Notes under the pieces: model-generated
The model's database searches: none
What the model was told of the DNA's origin: nothing
The model's input: the letters and a program-made list of their open reading frames with translations, nothing else
Program-made: the position numbers and the translations under genes
Source: Comamonas sp. BIGb0152
GTDB lineage: Bacteria; Pseudomonadota; Gammaproteobacteria; Burkholderiales; Burkholderiaceae_C
NCBI RefSeq assembly: GCF_024809975.1
Contig: NZ_JANUDY010000002.1
Span: 496,001 to 560,000, forward strand
Length of the DNA stretch: 64,000 nucleotides
Direction of reading: 5' to 3'
Shown here: positions 27,262-36,499 of the stretch, one piece after another
Layout of the letters: the number at the start of each line of letters is the position of its first letter
Numbering within the stretch: the first letter of the stretch is position 1

Positions 27262-29364
27262 ATGTTTTTGCAACTCAGCGCCAGTTTGGCGTATGCCAAT
27301 GGCGTCACCCACGTGGTGCAACACGTTTTTGACAGGCTAGGTGGAACGCTGGGCCGCGATCCGCATTGTCAGATGGTTTTGCTGGACCCTTTCCGCAGGA
27401 TCTCTCGCATCCAGGCCCAGGTCATTGTCGACAATGGCCGCTTTGTCTTGATCAATGCCAGCACCTCCAATGCCATCTATGTCGACGCCAAGGAGTTGAA
27501 GCCCGGTGAGGCTTGCCCTATCGAGAAGGGGGCTTGCTGGGTGACGGGCAACTACACCATTGTGGTGGAAGACTTGTCGGACGAGGTGGATGCCACCAAG
27601 CCTGGTGCCGCGCCTGTGCCAGCATCCCCCGCGCGGCCTGAGGTCACGCACAAGGAGGATGGTTCTCAGGCGCCTCCAACACCGCTGGCCTTTTCACGCG
27701 CTGTCCTGAGCGAGCAACGCGATGATGTGCCAGACACTGTAGACACTGCAGGGCCATTTGGGGATCTGTTGGCAAGCCCGGTGCCGCCACCACCCCCACC
27801 GTCTGCGGCGGCCGCCATGCCGCCTTCCGCGCCAGTGGTCTCTGCCCCACAGGCGGATGCGGCCCCCCGCGCTATGCCACCTGCAACGCATACGCCAGCC
27901 CCTGAGCGGGCTGTATTTTTGGGCTCCGATCCTTTCGCAGACCTGCTCGCCACCCCGGTCAGTGCGCAAGAAGCTGCTCTTGCCCAGGGCAGCTCCTTTC
28001 CAAACGCTGCGCTCATCCCTGAAGACTTCAATGTTCTGGCGCCGAACGGCGCCTTGGAGCGCAACACAGATGACCCATTGGCGCAAATGCAAGGCAAGCA
28101 AGGCCTGGGTCAGATGTTCCCCTCACGCTCCGTGGATGCCATCTACCAGCCCGGCGATGCCGACATCGGCACGATGGTGCAAGATCCGCTGGAGGCCAAG
28201 CAGCACCAGCGGCTGATGGATGCCTCTACCCCCGTAGATCCACTACAGATATTCAGCGCGTCGCCGCAGAACGCCCTCTTGGAGCCGGCCATTGCTGCGC
28301 ATGGCCTTTCCGTGGAACCGGACCAGGCGTTGGCAGACCGGCGGGTCGAGGTGGGTGCTTATTTCAGGGCGCCCAGGGCGGTGGTGCCAGATGCGCCCAG
28401 CAGCGCACAAGGCTCCGCTCCCACGCCTGCGGCCCCAGGCATTGCTGAGGCGCTGCACGGTGAAGCCCAGCAGCCTGTCAGCATGGAGGCTTGCGCTGCG
28501 CTTTCTGCAGCAATGGATGCCACGGCCAGCCCTGGCGGCGCTCGGCAGCCGCAGGACGTTGCCGCAACGCTGTCAGCTACTCCCCTTTCAGTGCCCACGC
28601 CCGATGCAGGCCACGCTGACCCTGCTGGCTTGGCAGATGGCGCTGCGGAGCCAGCCCCGCCCACCGACAGCCGGCAAGGGCAGGTCGCAGCGAGCGAAAA
28701 TCCCGCTGGCACGCACGAAGCGGGGGTGGAAGAAGCCCATGCGACCGAGGCCGACGAAACCAGTGCTCAGGCGTTGCTGGACAGCTTCAAGCGCGGGGCC
28801 GGGCTCATGGATTGCCGCTACCCCGAGCAGCTGACGCCCGAGTTGATGTTCATGCTGGGAAAAATGCTGGCGGAGTCTGTGCAAGGCTGCATGGATCTGC
28901 TGGGCTCCAGGGCTGCAGCCAAGCAAGAAGTGCGGGTCTCGGTCACCCTGATCAACGCCGAGGCCAACAACCCCTTGAAATTTCTGCCCACGGGATCCTC
29001 GGTGCTGGCACAAATCTTTGGCCCCCATATGCCTGGCTTCCAGAATGGTCCTGAGGCGATCGCCGACGCCTTTCAAGATCTGCGCAGCCATGAGCTGGCC
29101 ATGATGGCGGGCACGCAAGCCGCGGTGCGCGGCTTGTTCGACCGTTTTGATCCGCGATTTCTGCAAGCGCAGTTGCAAAGCCAAGGGCGTGCAAACGCAT
29201 TTTTCAAGAGCCAGCGTGATGCCCGTCTGTGGACGATGTACCGCAGCCGCTATGAATGGCTCAAAGAAGAGATCAAGAACCAGAGCCCAACATCCTGGGG
29301 CGCAGAGTTTCTCGATGCCTACCAGGATGAAGTCCAACACAACAGCGAAAGCAAGCGCACGTGA
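27262..29364 (+). CDS. tagH: T6SS FHA-domain protein TagH (Fha/ImpI)
   Basis: Fha proteins act in post-translational control of T6SS assembly, often as targets of the PpkA kinase and PppA phosphatase. From ATG 27262 it is 700 residues: an N-terminal FHA-like domain (about 1-95, 'LGRDPHCQMVLLDPFRRISRIQAQV'), a long A/P-rich linker, and a conserved C-terminal T6SS domain ('YPEQLTPELMFMLGKMLAESVQGCMDLL', then 'NNPLKFLPTG'). The usual SRxH of FHA domains is SRIQ here. It overlaps pppA by 4 bases. Confidence 0.93.
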   Translation: MFLQLSASLAYANGVTHVVQHVFDRLGGTLGRDPHCQMVLLDPFRRISRIQAQVIVDNGRFVLINASTSNAIYVDAKELKPGEACPIEKGACWVTGNYTIVVEDLSDEVDATKPGAAPVPASPARPEVTHKEDGSQAPPTPLAFSRAVLSEQRDDVPDTVDTAGPFGDLLASPVPPPPPPSAAAAMPPSAPVVSAPQADAAPRAMPPATHTPAPERAVFLGSDPFADLLATPVSAQEAALAQGSSFPNAALIPEDFNVLAPNGALERNTDDPLAQMQGKQGLGQMFPSRSVDAIYQPGDADIGTMVQDPLEAKQHQRLMDASTPVDPLQIFSASPQNALLEPAIAAHGLSVEPDQALADRRVEVGAYFRAPRAVVPDAPSSAQGSAPTPAAPGIAEALHGEAQQPVSMEACAALSAAMDATASPGGARQPQDVAATLSATPLSVPTPDAGHADPAGLADGAAEPAPPTDSRQGQVAASENPAGTHEAGVEEAHATEADETSAQALLDSFKRGAGLMDCRYPEQLTPELMFMLGKMLAESVQGCMDLLGSRAAAKQEVRVSVTLINAEANNPLKFLPTGSSVLAQIFGPHMPGFQNGPEAIADAFQDLRSHELAMMAGTQAAVRGLFDRFDPRFLQAQLQSQGRANAFFKSQRDARLWTMYRSRYEWLKEEIKNQSPTSWGAEFLDAYQDEVQHNSESKRT

Positions 29365-30158
29365 GAGAGCCAGACGCACATTCCGCCGAGCCTGCACTGG
29401 CCTTGGTGCACCATTCCCAGACGGACGCAGGCGACCGAAGCTACAACGAAGATGCCTTTTGCCATGTGCGAGACCACCACGTGGTCTCGTTTGCCGTCGC
29501 TGATGGAATGGGAGGGGCTGCAGGCGGGCTGCGCGCATCAAACTTGGCCATGCAGGCCGTCCGCAATGCCTCCTTGTCCATGCAGCCAGCCGTGTTTCAG
29601 GAGCAATTACTGGCCATGTCGGGCCAGATACAAGCGCAGCAGCAGGCCCATCCTGAATACAGCCGTATGAGCACCACGGTGGTAGAGCTGCGCATAGACA
29701 CCTACCGACAACGCGCCATATGGGCGCACTGGGGCGACTCCCGCCTTTACTGGTTCCGTGCCAAGGAGCTGGTGGCCGTGACCAGCGACCACAGCGTGGT
29801 GCAATGCCTGGTGAACGCCGGCCTGCTCTCGCAAACCGATGCCCAGACCTACCCCAAGAAAAACGTCTTGCTCGGCGCCGTCGGGACCCAAAGCGAGGTA
29901 GGGCCCGAGGTGCTGGAGCAGGCCATCGACATCTCTACGGGCGATGCCTTTTTGCTGTGCACCGATGGGATCTGGAACGGCCTGAGTACGGCGGATATCG
30001 AGGCCTCACTGCAGCGATCGAGCTGTGTGCAAGACTGGATCAGTGACTTGATGGCCGAGGTCCGAAAGCGTGGTCGCGGGGACAATGACAATTTCACGGC
30101 GACCGGCGTCTGGATCAGCGATGACGGTCAAAGCACCTTGTTGCTGCAGAGCCCCTAA
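29361..30158 (+). CDS. pppA: T6SS PP2C-type phosphatase PppA
   Basis: A 265-residue Ser/Thr phosphatase of the PPM/PP2C family that would reverse T6SS activation by phosphorylation. All metal-binding motifs are present: 'GDRSYNEDAF', 'ADGMGGAAGG', 'WGDSRLYWFR', 'CTDGIWNGL' and 'GDNDNFTA'. It starts at a GTG that overlaps the tagH TGA, so translation is coupled. The partner kinase PpkA is not in the window. A bidirectional terminator follows. Confidence 0.93.
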   Translation: MREPDAHSAEPALALVHHSQTDAGDRSYNEDAFCHVRDHHVVSFAVADGMGGAAGGLRASNLAMQAVRNASLSMQPAVFQEQLLAMSGQIQAQQQAHPEYSRMSTTVVELRIDTYRQRAIWAHWGDSRLYWFRAKELVAVTSDHSVVQCLVNAGLLSQTDAQTYPKKNVLLGAVGTQSEVGPEVLEQAIDISTGDAFLLCTDGIWNGLSTADIEASLQRSSCVQDWISDLMAEVRKRGRGDNDNFTATGVWISDDGQSTLLLQSP

Positions 30159-30203
30159 AAGACGCTGAAGACACCGAAGACGCTGAGTCAGCCCATGAAA
30201 AAA

Positions 30204-30231
30204 GCAGGCCTCCCAACGGAGGCCTGCTTTT
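30204..30231. terminator. Bidirectional terminator between pppA and the efflux operon
   Basis: The perfect 10-base stem GCAGGCCTCC (30204-30213) / GGAGGCCTGC (30218-30227) has a 4-base loop. A T-run follows on the right and an A-run precedes it on the left, so it should stop both the tssA-tagH-pppA transcript and the leftward efflux transcript. Confidence 0.88.
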
Positions 30232-30245
30232 CACGAGGCCCTTGC

Positions 30246-31748
30246 TCAGCCGGCTGCAGAAGCCGTGCTGTCCCAGCTGCCGCCCAACGCGCGAATGAGT
30301 GCAATCGTGGCTGTGTACTGGGCGGTGCGTACCTGCAGCGCCTGGCGGCGGTTGCGCAGCTCGTTGCGGCGGGCATCGAGCAGCTCCAGCTGGCTCACCA
30401 GGCCGTTGCGGTAGCGTACATCCGACAGGTGCGTGGCGCGCTCGGCAGACTTCACTGCCTGGCCCAGAACCGTGGCCTGGCCTTGCAGCAGGCGCAGACT
30501 GCTCAGCTGGTCTTCCACCTCGCGGAAGGCGCCCAGCACCTGGCCACGCTGTGCCGCCAGTGCGGCCTCCAGCCGGGCCTTGGCGCCCTCTTCCTGCGCC
30601 TCGCGCTGGCCGCCATCAAACAGCGGCAGCGACAGCAGCGCGCCCAGTCCCCAGGAGCGGGCTGACCATTTGAACAGGTCGCCCAGGTCGGGCGAGGCAA
30701 AGCCGCCATTGCCGGTCAAGGTAATGGCCGGGAACCAGGCCGCCTGCGCTACCCCCACGCGGGCTTGCGCTGCCAGCACGCTGGCTTGCGCGGCCGATAC
30801 ATCGGGCCGGCGGGCCAGCACGGTGCCGGGCACGCCCGCAGGAATCACCGGCAGGCGCACCTCGCCCTGGGCGGCGGGCAGCACAAAGCCGGTCGCCACC
30901 TCGCCCACCAACACCGCCAGCGCGTTGTTCAGGGTTGCCTGCTGGCGTTCCAGCGCCAAGGCCTCAGACTCGGTCGCCGAGACCTCGCTTTGCATGCGCA
31001 CCACCTCCAGCTCGGCGGCATCGCCGGCGTTAAAGCGGCGCTCAATCAGGCGCAAGGTGTCGCGGTAAGCGGCCAGGCTTTGCTGCACCAGCTGCTGCTC
31101 GGTTTGCAGCGCGCGCAGCTGCAGATAGGTCTGCGCCACATCGGACTGCACCATCAAGCGCGTGCTTTGCAGCAAAGCGGCACGGGCCTCGGCATCGAGC
31201 TGGGCAGCCTGGCTGGCCTGCGAGAGGCGGCCAAACAGGTCGACCTCGTAGGACAGGTTGAGCCCGGCCGTCAACAAAGTGGCAGGCTGCACGCCGCTGC
31301 TGGTGTTGGCGCCGGCCTGGCGTGCGGCCCCGCCGGAGACGCCGACTTGGGGCAGGCGCTGGGCATCGGCCGAGCGCAGCAGCGCGCGGGCCTCCGCCAA
31401 GCGGGCCGCAGCGGTCTGCACATCGGTGTTGGCATCGGCTGCGCGCTCCACCAGGGTGGTCATTTCGGCATCGCCAAAGGCCAGCCACCAGGCGCCACGG
31501 GCTTGCGCCTCGGCCGGGGCCGCTGTGGTCCAGGAGGCCTGGTCCTGCGGCGTGCTGAAAGCGGCGGGCACCGGCACACCGGCGTTGGGCGCCGCAGGGG
31601 GCAGCGCCGTGGCGCAACCGGCCAGCAGCAAGGCGGCTGCCAACGGCGTCAGCAGTTTCAAGCGCAGCGGTGCCAGTGAGCGGCGCAGGCCCCGGCCCAG
31701 AGGGGCCTGCCCGGCGTTAGCGTTTAAAGAAAGCGTCGTTTCTTGCAT
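30246..31748 (-). CDS. RND efflux outer-membrane channel lipoprotein (OprN/OpcM type)
   Basis: A TolC-like outer-membrane factor of the NodT family, 500 residues. The signal region ends in lipobox LAGC (Cys 45). Two OEP repeats follow: 'WWLAFGDAEMTTLVERAADANTDVQTAAARLAEARALLRSADAQRLPQV', 'YEVDLFGRL' and then 'RRPDVSAAQASVLAAQARVGVAQAAWFPAITLTGNGGFAS'. It is the last gene of the efflux operon, 12 bases after the pump gene. The N-terminus before the hydrophobic core is unusually long (about 30 residues), so a start further in is possible. Confidence 0.93.
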   Translation of the reverse strand: MQETTLSLNANAGQAPLGRGLRRSLAPLRLKLLTPLAAALLLAGCATALPPAAPNAGVPVPAAFSTPQDQASWTTAAPAEAQARGAWWLAFGDAEMTTLVERAADANTDVQTAAARLAEARALLRSADAQRLPQVGVSGGAARQAGANTSSGVQPATLLTAGLNLSYEVDLFGRLSQASQAAQLDAEARAALLQSTRLMVQSDVAQTYLQLRALQTEQQLVQQSLAAYRDTLRLIERRFNAGDAAELEVVRMQSEVSATESEALALERQQATLNNALAVLVGEVATGFVLPAAQGEVRLPVIPAGVPGTVLARRPDVSAAQASVLAAQARVGVAQAAWFPAITLTGNGGFASPDLGDLFKWSARSWGLGALLSLPLFDGGQREAQEEGAKARLEAALAAQRGQVLGAFREVEDQLSSLRLLQGQATVLGQAVKSAERATHLSDVRYRNGLVSQLELLDARRNELRNRRQALQVRTAQYTATIALIRALGGSWDSTASAAG

Positions 31749-31760
31749 GTTGTTCTTCTC

Positions 31761-34700
31761 TTATTCGTCATGTCCGCGCGCAGCGGCCAAGATGGGTTGG
31801 CCCGAGCCTCCGCCATGCGCAGGAGCAGGTACGGGAGCCGTGATCGGGGCCACATGTGCGCCATGCTGCTTGAGCGGGCGGTTGCCAGCGAGCTTGCGCA
31901 GCAGCACATAGAACACCGGGGTCAGGAACAGGCCAAACGCGGTAACGCCAATCATCCCGGCAAACACGGCCATACCCATGGCGCTGCGCATTTCGGCGCC
32001 CGCGCCCTTGGAGAGCACCAGGGGCAGTACGCCCATGATGAAGGCCATCGAGGTCATCAGGATGGGGCGCAGACGCAGGCGGCTCGCCTCGATCGCGGCT
32101 TGCACGGGGGTGCGGCCGGCAAACTCCAGCTCGCGGGCAAACTCCACAATCAAGATGGCGTTCTTCGCCGATAGCCCCACTAGCACCACCAGACCGATCT
32201 GGGTGAAGACATTGTTGTCACCGTTGGACAGCCAGACACCCGTCATCGCCGCCAGCAAGCCCATGGGCACGATCAGCACAATGGCCAGAGGCAAGGTCAG
32301 GCTTTCATACTGCGCGGCCAGCACCAGGAATACCAGCAAGATGGCCAAGGGGAAGACCAGCGCAGCAGAGTTACCGGCCAGAATTTCCTGGTAGGTCAGC
32401 TCGGTCCACTCAAAGCTGATGCCTTGGGGCAAGGTCTCGGCGGCGATGCGCTCCACCGCTTCGCGGGCCTGGCCCGACGAGAAACCGGGGGCTGGGCCAC
32501 CATTGACGTCGGCCGACAGGAAACCGTTGTAGCGCATGGCACGCTCGGGCCCAAAGCTGGGTTCGAGCTTCATCAACGCCGACAGGGGCACCATCTCGCC
32601 GGTGGTCGATCGCACTTTGAGCGCGCCCACGTCTTCCGCACGCGCCCTGAAGCCCGCATCCGCTTGCACCCGCACACTGTAGGTGCGGCCAAACTTGTTG
32701 AAGTCGTTGGCATACAGGCTGCCCAGGTAGATCTGCAGGGTCTCGAAGATATCCGTCACCGGCACACCCAGCTGGCGCGCCTTGGTGCGGTCGATATCGG
32801 CAAAGAGCTGCGGCACATTGACCTGCCAGCTCGAGAAGATGCCGGCCAGCTCAGGCGTCTGGTAGGCCTTGGCCATGAAGGCCTTGACCGCGCCGTCCAT
32901 CGCTTCGTAGCCGAGCGAGGCCCGGTCTTCGATCTGCAGCTTGAAGCCGCCCGTAGTGCCCAGGCCCGACACCGGTGGCGGCGGGAACATGGCGATAAAG
33001 GCGTCCTGGATCTGGCCAAAGGCTTGGTTCAGCTGGCCCGCCACAGCGCCACCACTTTGGTCGGCGCGGGTGCGCTCGGCAAAGGGCTTGAGCGATACAA
33101 ACACGATGCCGGAGTTCGAGCTGTTGGTGAAGCCATTGATCGACAGACCAGGGAAGGCGATGGCATCGGCCACATTGGGGTTCTCTTTGACGATATCGCC
33201 CATGCGCTTGATCACGTCTTCGGTGCGGTCCAAGGTGGCGCCATCGGGCAGCTGGGCAAAACCGACCAGGTACTGCTTGTCTTGGGCCGGCACAAAGCCG
33301 CCGGGCACCATGTGGAACAGGCCCCAGGTGGCACCCACCAGTGCCAGGTAGACCACAAACATGCCCGTCTTGTGGCTGATGACACGGCGCACACCGCCGC
33401 TATAGGCTTCGGAGCCCCGGTGGAACACGGAGTTGAAACGGCGGAAGAAGCCGCCCAGCACCCGGTCCATGCCACGGGTCAGCGCATCCTTGGGCTCGTG
33501 GTGGCCCTTGAGCAGCAGCGCAGCCAGCGCGGGCGACAGCGTCAGCGAGTTGATGGCCGAGATCACCGTGGAGATGGCAATCGTCACCGCAAACTGCTTG
33601 TAGAACTGGCCCGTCAGGCCGCTGATAAAGGCCAGCGGTACAAACACCGCCACCAGCACCAGGGCAATCGCAATGATGGGGCCCGAAACTTCGCGCATGG
33701 CCTGGTAGGTGGCCTCGCGCGGGCTCAGCCCGGCTTCAATGTTCCGCTCCACGTTCTCGACCACGACGATGGCGTCATCGACCACGATACCGATGGCCAG
33801 CACCAGCCCAAAGAGGCTGAGCGCATTGATGGAAAAGCCCAACAGGTGCAGCACGGCGAACGTTCCCACCACCGACACCGGCACGGCCAGCAGCGGAATG
33901 ATGGAGGCGCGCCAGGTCTGCAGGAACAGAATCACCACGACCACCACCAGCGCGATGGCTTCGAGCAAGGTGTGGATCACCGAGTCAATGGAGGCGCGCA
34001 CAAACTGGGTCGGGTCATAGGCAATGCGGAACTCCACGCCCTCGGGCATGTTCTTTTGCAGCTCAGCCATGGTGCTGCGCACGTTGGCCGAGATCTCCAG
34101 CGCATTCGAGCCTGGCGCCTGGAACACGCCCATGCCGACAGCCGGCTCGTTGTTGAGCAGCGAACGCAGCGAGTAATCGGCCGCGCCCAGCTCCAGGCGG
34201 GCAATGTCGCGCAAGCGCGTCACTGCGCCGTCCGAGCCGGTCTTGACGATGATGTCGCCAAACTCTTCAGTGCTGGACAAGCGGCCCTGGGCATTGATGG
34301 ACAGCTGGGTATCCACACCAGGCAAGCCTGGCGATGCACCGACGACGCCGGCAGCAGCTTGCACGTTCTGGCCACGGATGGCGGCCACCACATCGCTGGC
34401 CGACAGGCCGCGCTGCGCGACCTTTTGCGGGTCCAGCCAGGCGCGCATCGAGTAATCGCCGCCGCCAAAGATCTGCACCTGGCCTACGCCCTGGATGCGC
34501 GCAAGGCGGTCCTTGACGTTGAGCACGGCATAGTTGCGCAGGTAGTCGATGTCATAGCGACCATTGGGCGAGACCATGTGCACCACCATGGTGATGTCCG
34601 GCGAGCTTTTGATCGTCGTCACCCCCAAGCGGCGCACTTCTTCGGGCAGGCGCGGCTCGGCTTGCGAGACGCGGTTCTGCACCAGCTGCTGGGCCTTGTC

Positions 34701-35006
34701 CGGGTCGGTGCCCAGCTTGAAGGTCACGGTCAGGGTCATCACTCCATCGGTGGTGGCCTGGCTGCCCATATAGAGCATGCCTTCTACCCCGTTGATGGAC
34801 TCTTCCAGCGGCGTGGCCACCGTCTCGGCGATCACCTTGGGATTGGCGCCAGGGTACTGGGCGCGCACTACGACGGACGGCGGCACGACCTCGGGGTATT
34901 CCGAGATCGGCAAGGTTCGCATGGCGATCAGCCCTGCCAGAAAGATCAGCACCGACAGCACACCTGCGAAAATCGGGCGGTCGATGAAAAATCGGGATAA
35001 ATTCAT
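31761..35006 (-). CDS. RND multidrug efflux pump, MexF/BpeF type
   Basis: An inner-membrane proton-driven pump of the HAE1 family, 1081 residues and complete. The sequence follows Pseudomonas MexF closely: 'FFIDRPIFAGVLSVLI', 'LPISEYPEVVPPSVVVRAQYPGANPKVIAETVATPLE', 'GLVLAIGIVVDDAIVVVENVERN', 'AFPGLSINGFTNSSNSGIVF' and 'FTQIGLVVLVGLSAKNAILIVEFA'. MexF/BpeF pumps export chloramphenicol, trimethoprim and fluoroquinolones; whether this one does is inference. The Asp pair in the TM4 motif (VVDDA) needed for proton relay is present. Operon: llpE-like, MFP, pump, channel. Confidence 0.96.
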   Translation of the reverse strand: MNLSRFFIDRPIFAGVLSVLIFLAGLIAMRTLPISEYPEVVPPSVVVRAQYPGANPKVIAETVATPLEESINGVEGMLYMGSQATTDGVMTLTVTFKLGTDPDKAQQLVQNRVSQAEPRLPEEVRRLGVTTIKSSPDITMVVHMVSPNGRYDIDYLRNYAVLNVKDRLARIQGVGQVQIFGGGDYSMRAWLDPQKVAQRGLSASDVVAAIRGQNVQAAAGVVGASPGLPGVDTQLSINAQGRLSSTEEFGDIIVKTGSDGAVTRLRDIARLELGAADYSLRSLLNNEPAVGMGVFQAPGSNALEISANVRSTMAELQKNMPEGVEFRIAYDPTQFVRASIDSVIHTLLEAIALVVVVVILFLQTWRASIIPLLAVPVSVVGTFAVLHLLGFSINALSLFGLVLAIGIVVDDAIVVVENVERNIEAGLSPREATYQAMREVSGPIIAIALVLVAVFVPLAFISGLTGQFYKQFAVTIAISTVISAINSLTLSPALAALLLKGHHEPKDALTRGMDRVLGGFFRRFNSVFHRGSEAYSGGVRRVISHKTGMFVVYLALVGATWGLFHMVPGGFVPAQDKQYLVGFAQLPDGATLDRTEDVIKRMGDIVKENPNVADAIAFPGLSINGFTNSSNSGIVFVSLKPFAERTRADQSGGAVAGQLNQAFGQIQDAFIAMFPPPPVSGLGTTGGFKLQIEDRASLGYEAMDGAVKAFMAKAYQTPELAGIFSSWQVNVPQLFADIDRTKARQLGVPVTDIFETLQIYLGSLYANDFNKFGRTYSVRVQADAGFRARAEDVGALKVRSTTGEMVPLSALMKLEPSFGPERAMRYNGFLSADVNGGPAPGFSSGQAREAVERIAAETLPQGISFEWTELTYQEILAGNSAALVFPLAILLVFLVLAAQYESLTLPLAIVLIVPMGLLAAMTGVWLSNGDNNVFTQIGLVVLVGLSAKNAILIVEFARELEFAGRTPVQAAIEASRLRLRPILMTSMAFIMGVLPLVLSKGAGAEMRSAMGMAVFAGMIGVTAFGLFLTPVFYVLLRKLAGNRPLKQHGAHVAPITAPVPAPAHGGGSGQPILAAARGHDE

Positions 35007-35030
35007 ACGCTTGACTTTTTCTTATGGGGT

Positions 35031-36281
35031 TCAGGCGGCAGGTTTGGAAGCATCGCTAGCTGCCTGCTGCGCTTCGCCCTTGAGCTCAGATTTGTTAGAC
35101 ATGGGCACGTCCTGCGGTGCCACCACGGCGCCGGGCCGCACGCGCTGCAGGCCATTGACCACAATGCGCTCGCCCGCCTTCAGGCCCGAGGTCACCAGGC
35201 GCAGGCCCTCAAACGGCGCGCCCAGCTGCACTTCGCGGTATTCGGCCTTGTTGTCCTCGCCCACCACCAGCACAAACTTCTTGCTCTGGTCGGTGCCCAC
35301 GGCCCGCTCATTGATCAGCAGGGCCTGCTGGCTGTGGGGCTGGCCCATGCGCACGCGGGCAAACTGGCCGGCCATCAGCGCGCCATCGGCGTTGTCAAAC
35401 ACCGCGCGCACCCGCACCGTGCCGCTGCGCGCATCCACCTGGTTGTCAATCAACTGCAGGTGGCCGTTGTACGGCGTGGCGCCACTGGTGCCCACCCCCA
35501 TCTGCACGGGAATGCTCTCGATCAGCGCACGGGCGCTTTTGCCCTGGCGCAGGCCTTGCAGCGCACTGGTGACGATCTGCTCGTCGGCATCAAAGCTGGC
35601 ATACATGGGGTTGACGGAGACCAGGGTGGTGAGCACTGGCGCGCCGGCCCCGGCGCTGACCAGGTTGCCGATGGTCACATCGATGCGCCCCACCCGGCCG
35701 GCCACCGGTGCGCGCACCTGCGTGTAACCCAGGTTGAGCTTGGCCGTCTGCAGCGCGGCCTGGGCAGCGCGCAGGTTGGCGTCTGCTTCGCGGCGGGCGT
35801 TGGTGCGCTCGTCCAGCTCCTTTTGCGCAATGGCGCGCTCTTCCCACAGGCGGGCAGCGCGCTCAGCTTCGCTTTGCGAATAGCCCATGCGGGCCTTGGC
35901 CGCCACCACCTGGGCTTCGGCGCGGTCCACCTCGACCGCAAAGGGCGCGGGGTCGACCGTGAAGAGCAGATCGCCGGCCTTGACCAGCGCGCCTTCCTTG
36001 AAGTGCACCGCATGCAGCGCGCCGGCCACACGGGGCCGCACATCCACACGCTGCACGGCTTCGAGCCGGCCAGAGAATTCATCCCAGAGCTGCACATCCT
36101 TTTGCAGCACCTGGGCGACGGAGACGGGCATGGCCGGCGGCGCAGCGGCCTCGGCCGGCGCACTCGCGTGCGAGCTTTGCAGGCCCAGCGCCGTGCCGCC
36201 CGCAGCCACCACGGCTGCAGCCAGGCCGACGGCTGTCCACCAGCGGCGTTGAGGGGAATAAGAAGTTTTGTTGTTGCTCAT
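35031..36281 (-). CDS. RND efflux membrane fusion protein (MexE/BpeE type)
   Basis: The periplasmic adaptor that links the pump to the channel, about 416 residues. An N-terminal hydrophobic segment (VGLAAAVVAAGGTALGL) anchors or exports it. It then has a biotinyl/lipoyl domain ('EFSGRLEAVQRVDVRPRVAGALHAVHFKEGALVKAGDLLFTVDPAPF'), a coiled-coil hairpin and beta domains ending in 'LKAGERIVVNGLQRVRPGAVV'. ATG 36281 is preferred to ATG 36287 because of the spacing from AGGAC. It lies 24 bases before the pump gene. Confidence 0.95.
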   Translation of the reverse strand: MSNNKTSYSPQRRWWTAVGLAAAVVAAGGTALGLQSSHASAPAEAAAPPAMPVSVAQVLQKDVQLWDEFSGRLEAVQRVDVRPRVAGALHAVHFKEGALVKAGDLLFTVDPAPFAVEVDRAEAQVVAAKARMGYSQSEAERAARLWEERAIAQKELDERTNARREADANLRAAQAALQTAKLNLGYTQVRAPVAGRVGRIDVTIGNLVSAGAGAPVLTTLVSVNPMYASFDADEQIVTSALQGLRQGKSARALIESIPVQMGVGTSGATPYNGHLQLIDNQVDARSGTVRVRAVFDNADGALMAGQFARVRMGQPHSQQALLINERAVGTDQSKKFVLVVGEDNKAEYREVQLGAPFEGLRLVTSGLKAGERIVVNGLQRVRPGAVVAPQDVPMSNKSELKGEAQQAASDASKPAA

Positions 36282-36499
36282 GGCCATGTCCTGGTGTGTG
36301 CGTGAATCGTTGTTGAGGTTTCTTGCGGCAACGGCATGCCCCTGCGGCCCAAAAAGGCCGACAGAAAATCCTTGCCCATAGCGGCAATGCGTTGCGAGAA
36401 AGAACTAATGAGGGGTGGTGAAGGCGCAGCCGCCCGCCGCCGCTCCCCGGGCTTTACCGGGCAGGGGCGCCGCACATGCCTTGCGCTTCGTTCAGGGGA

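Noticed and set aside
32424..35000. Plus-strand ORF of 858 codons opposite the RND pump
   Set aside because: Antisense open frame caused by high GC at third positions; His/Gln-rich composition and no family resemblance.
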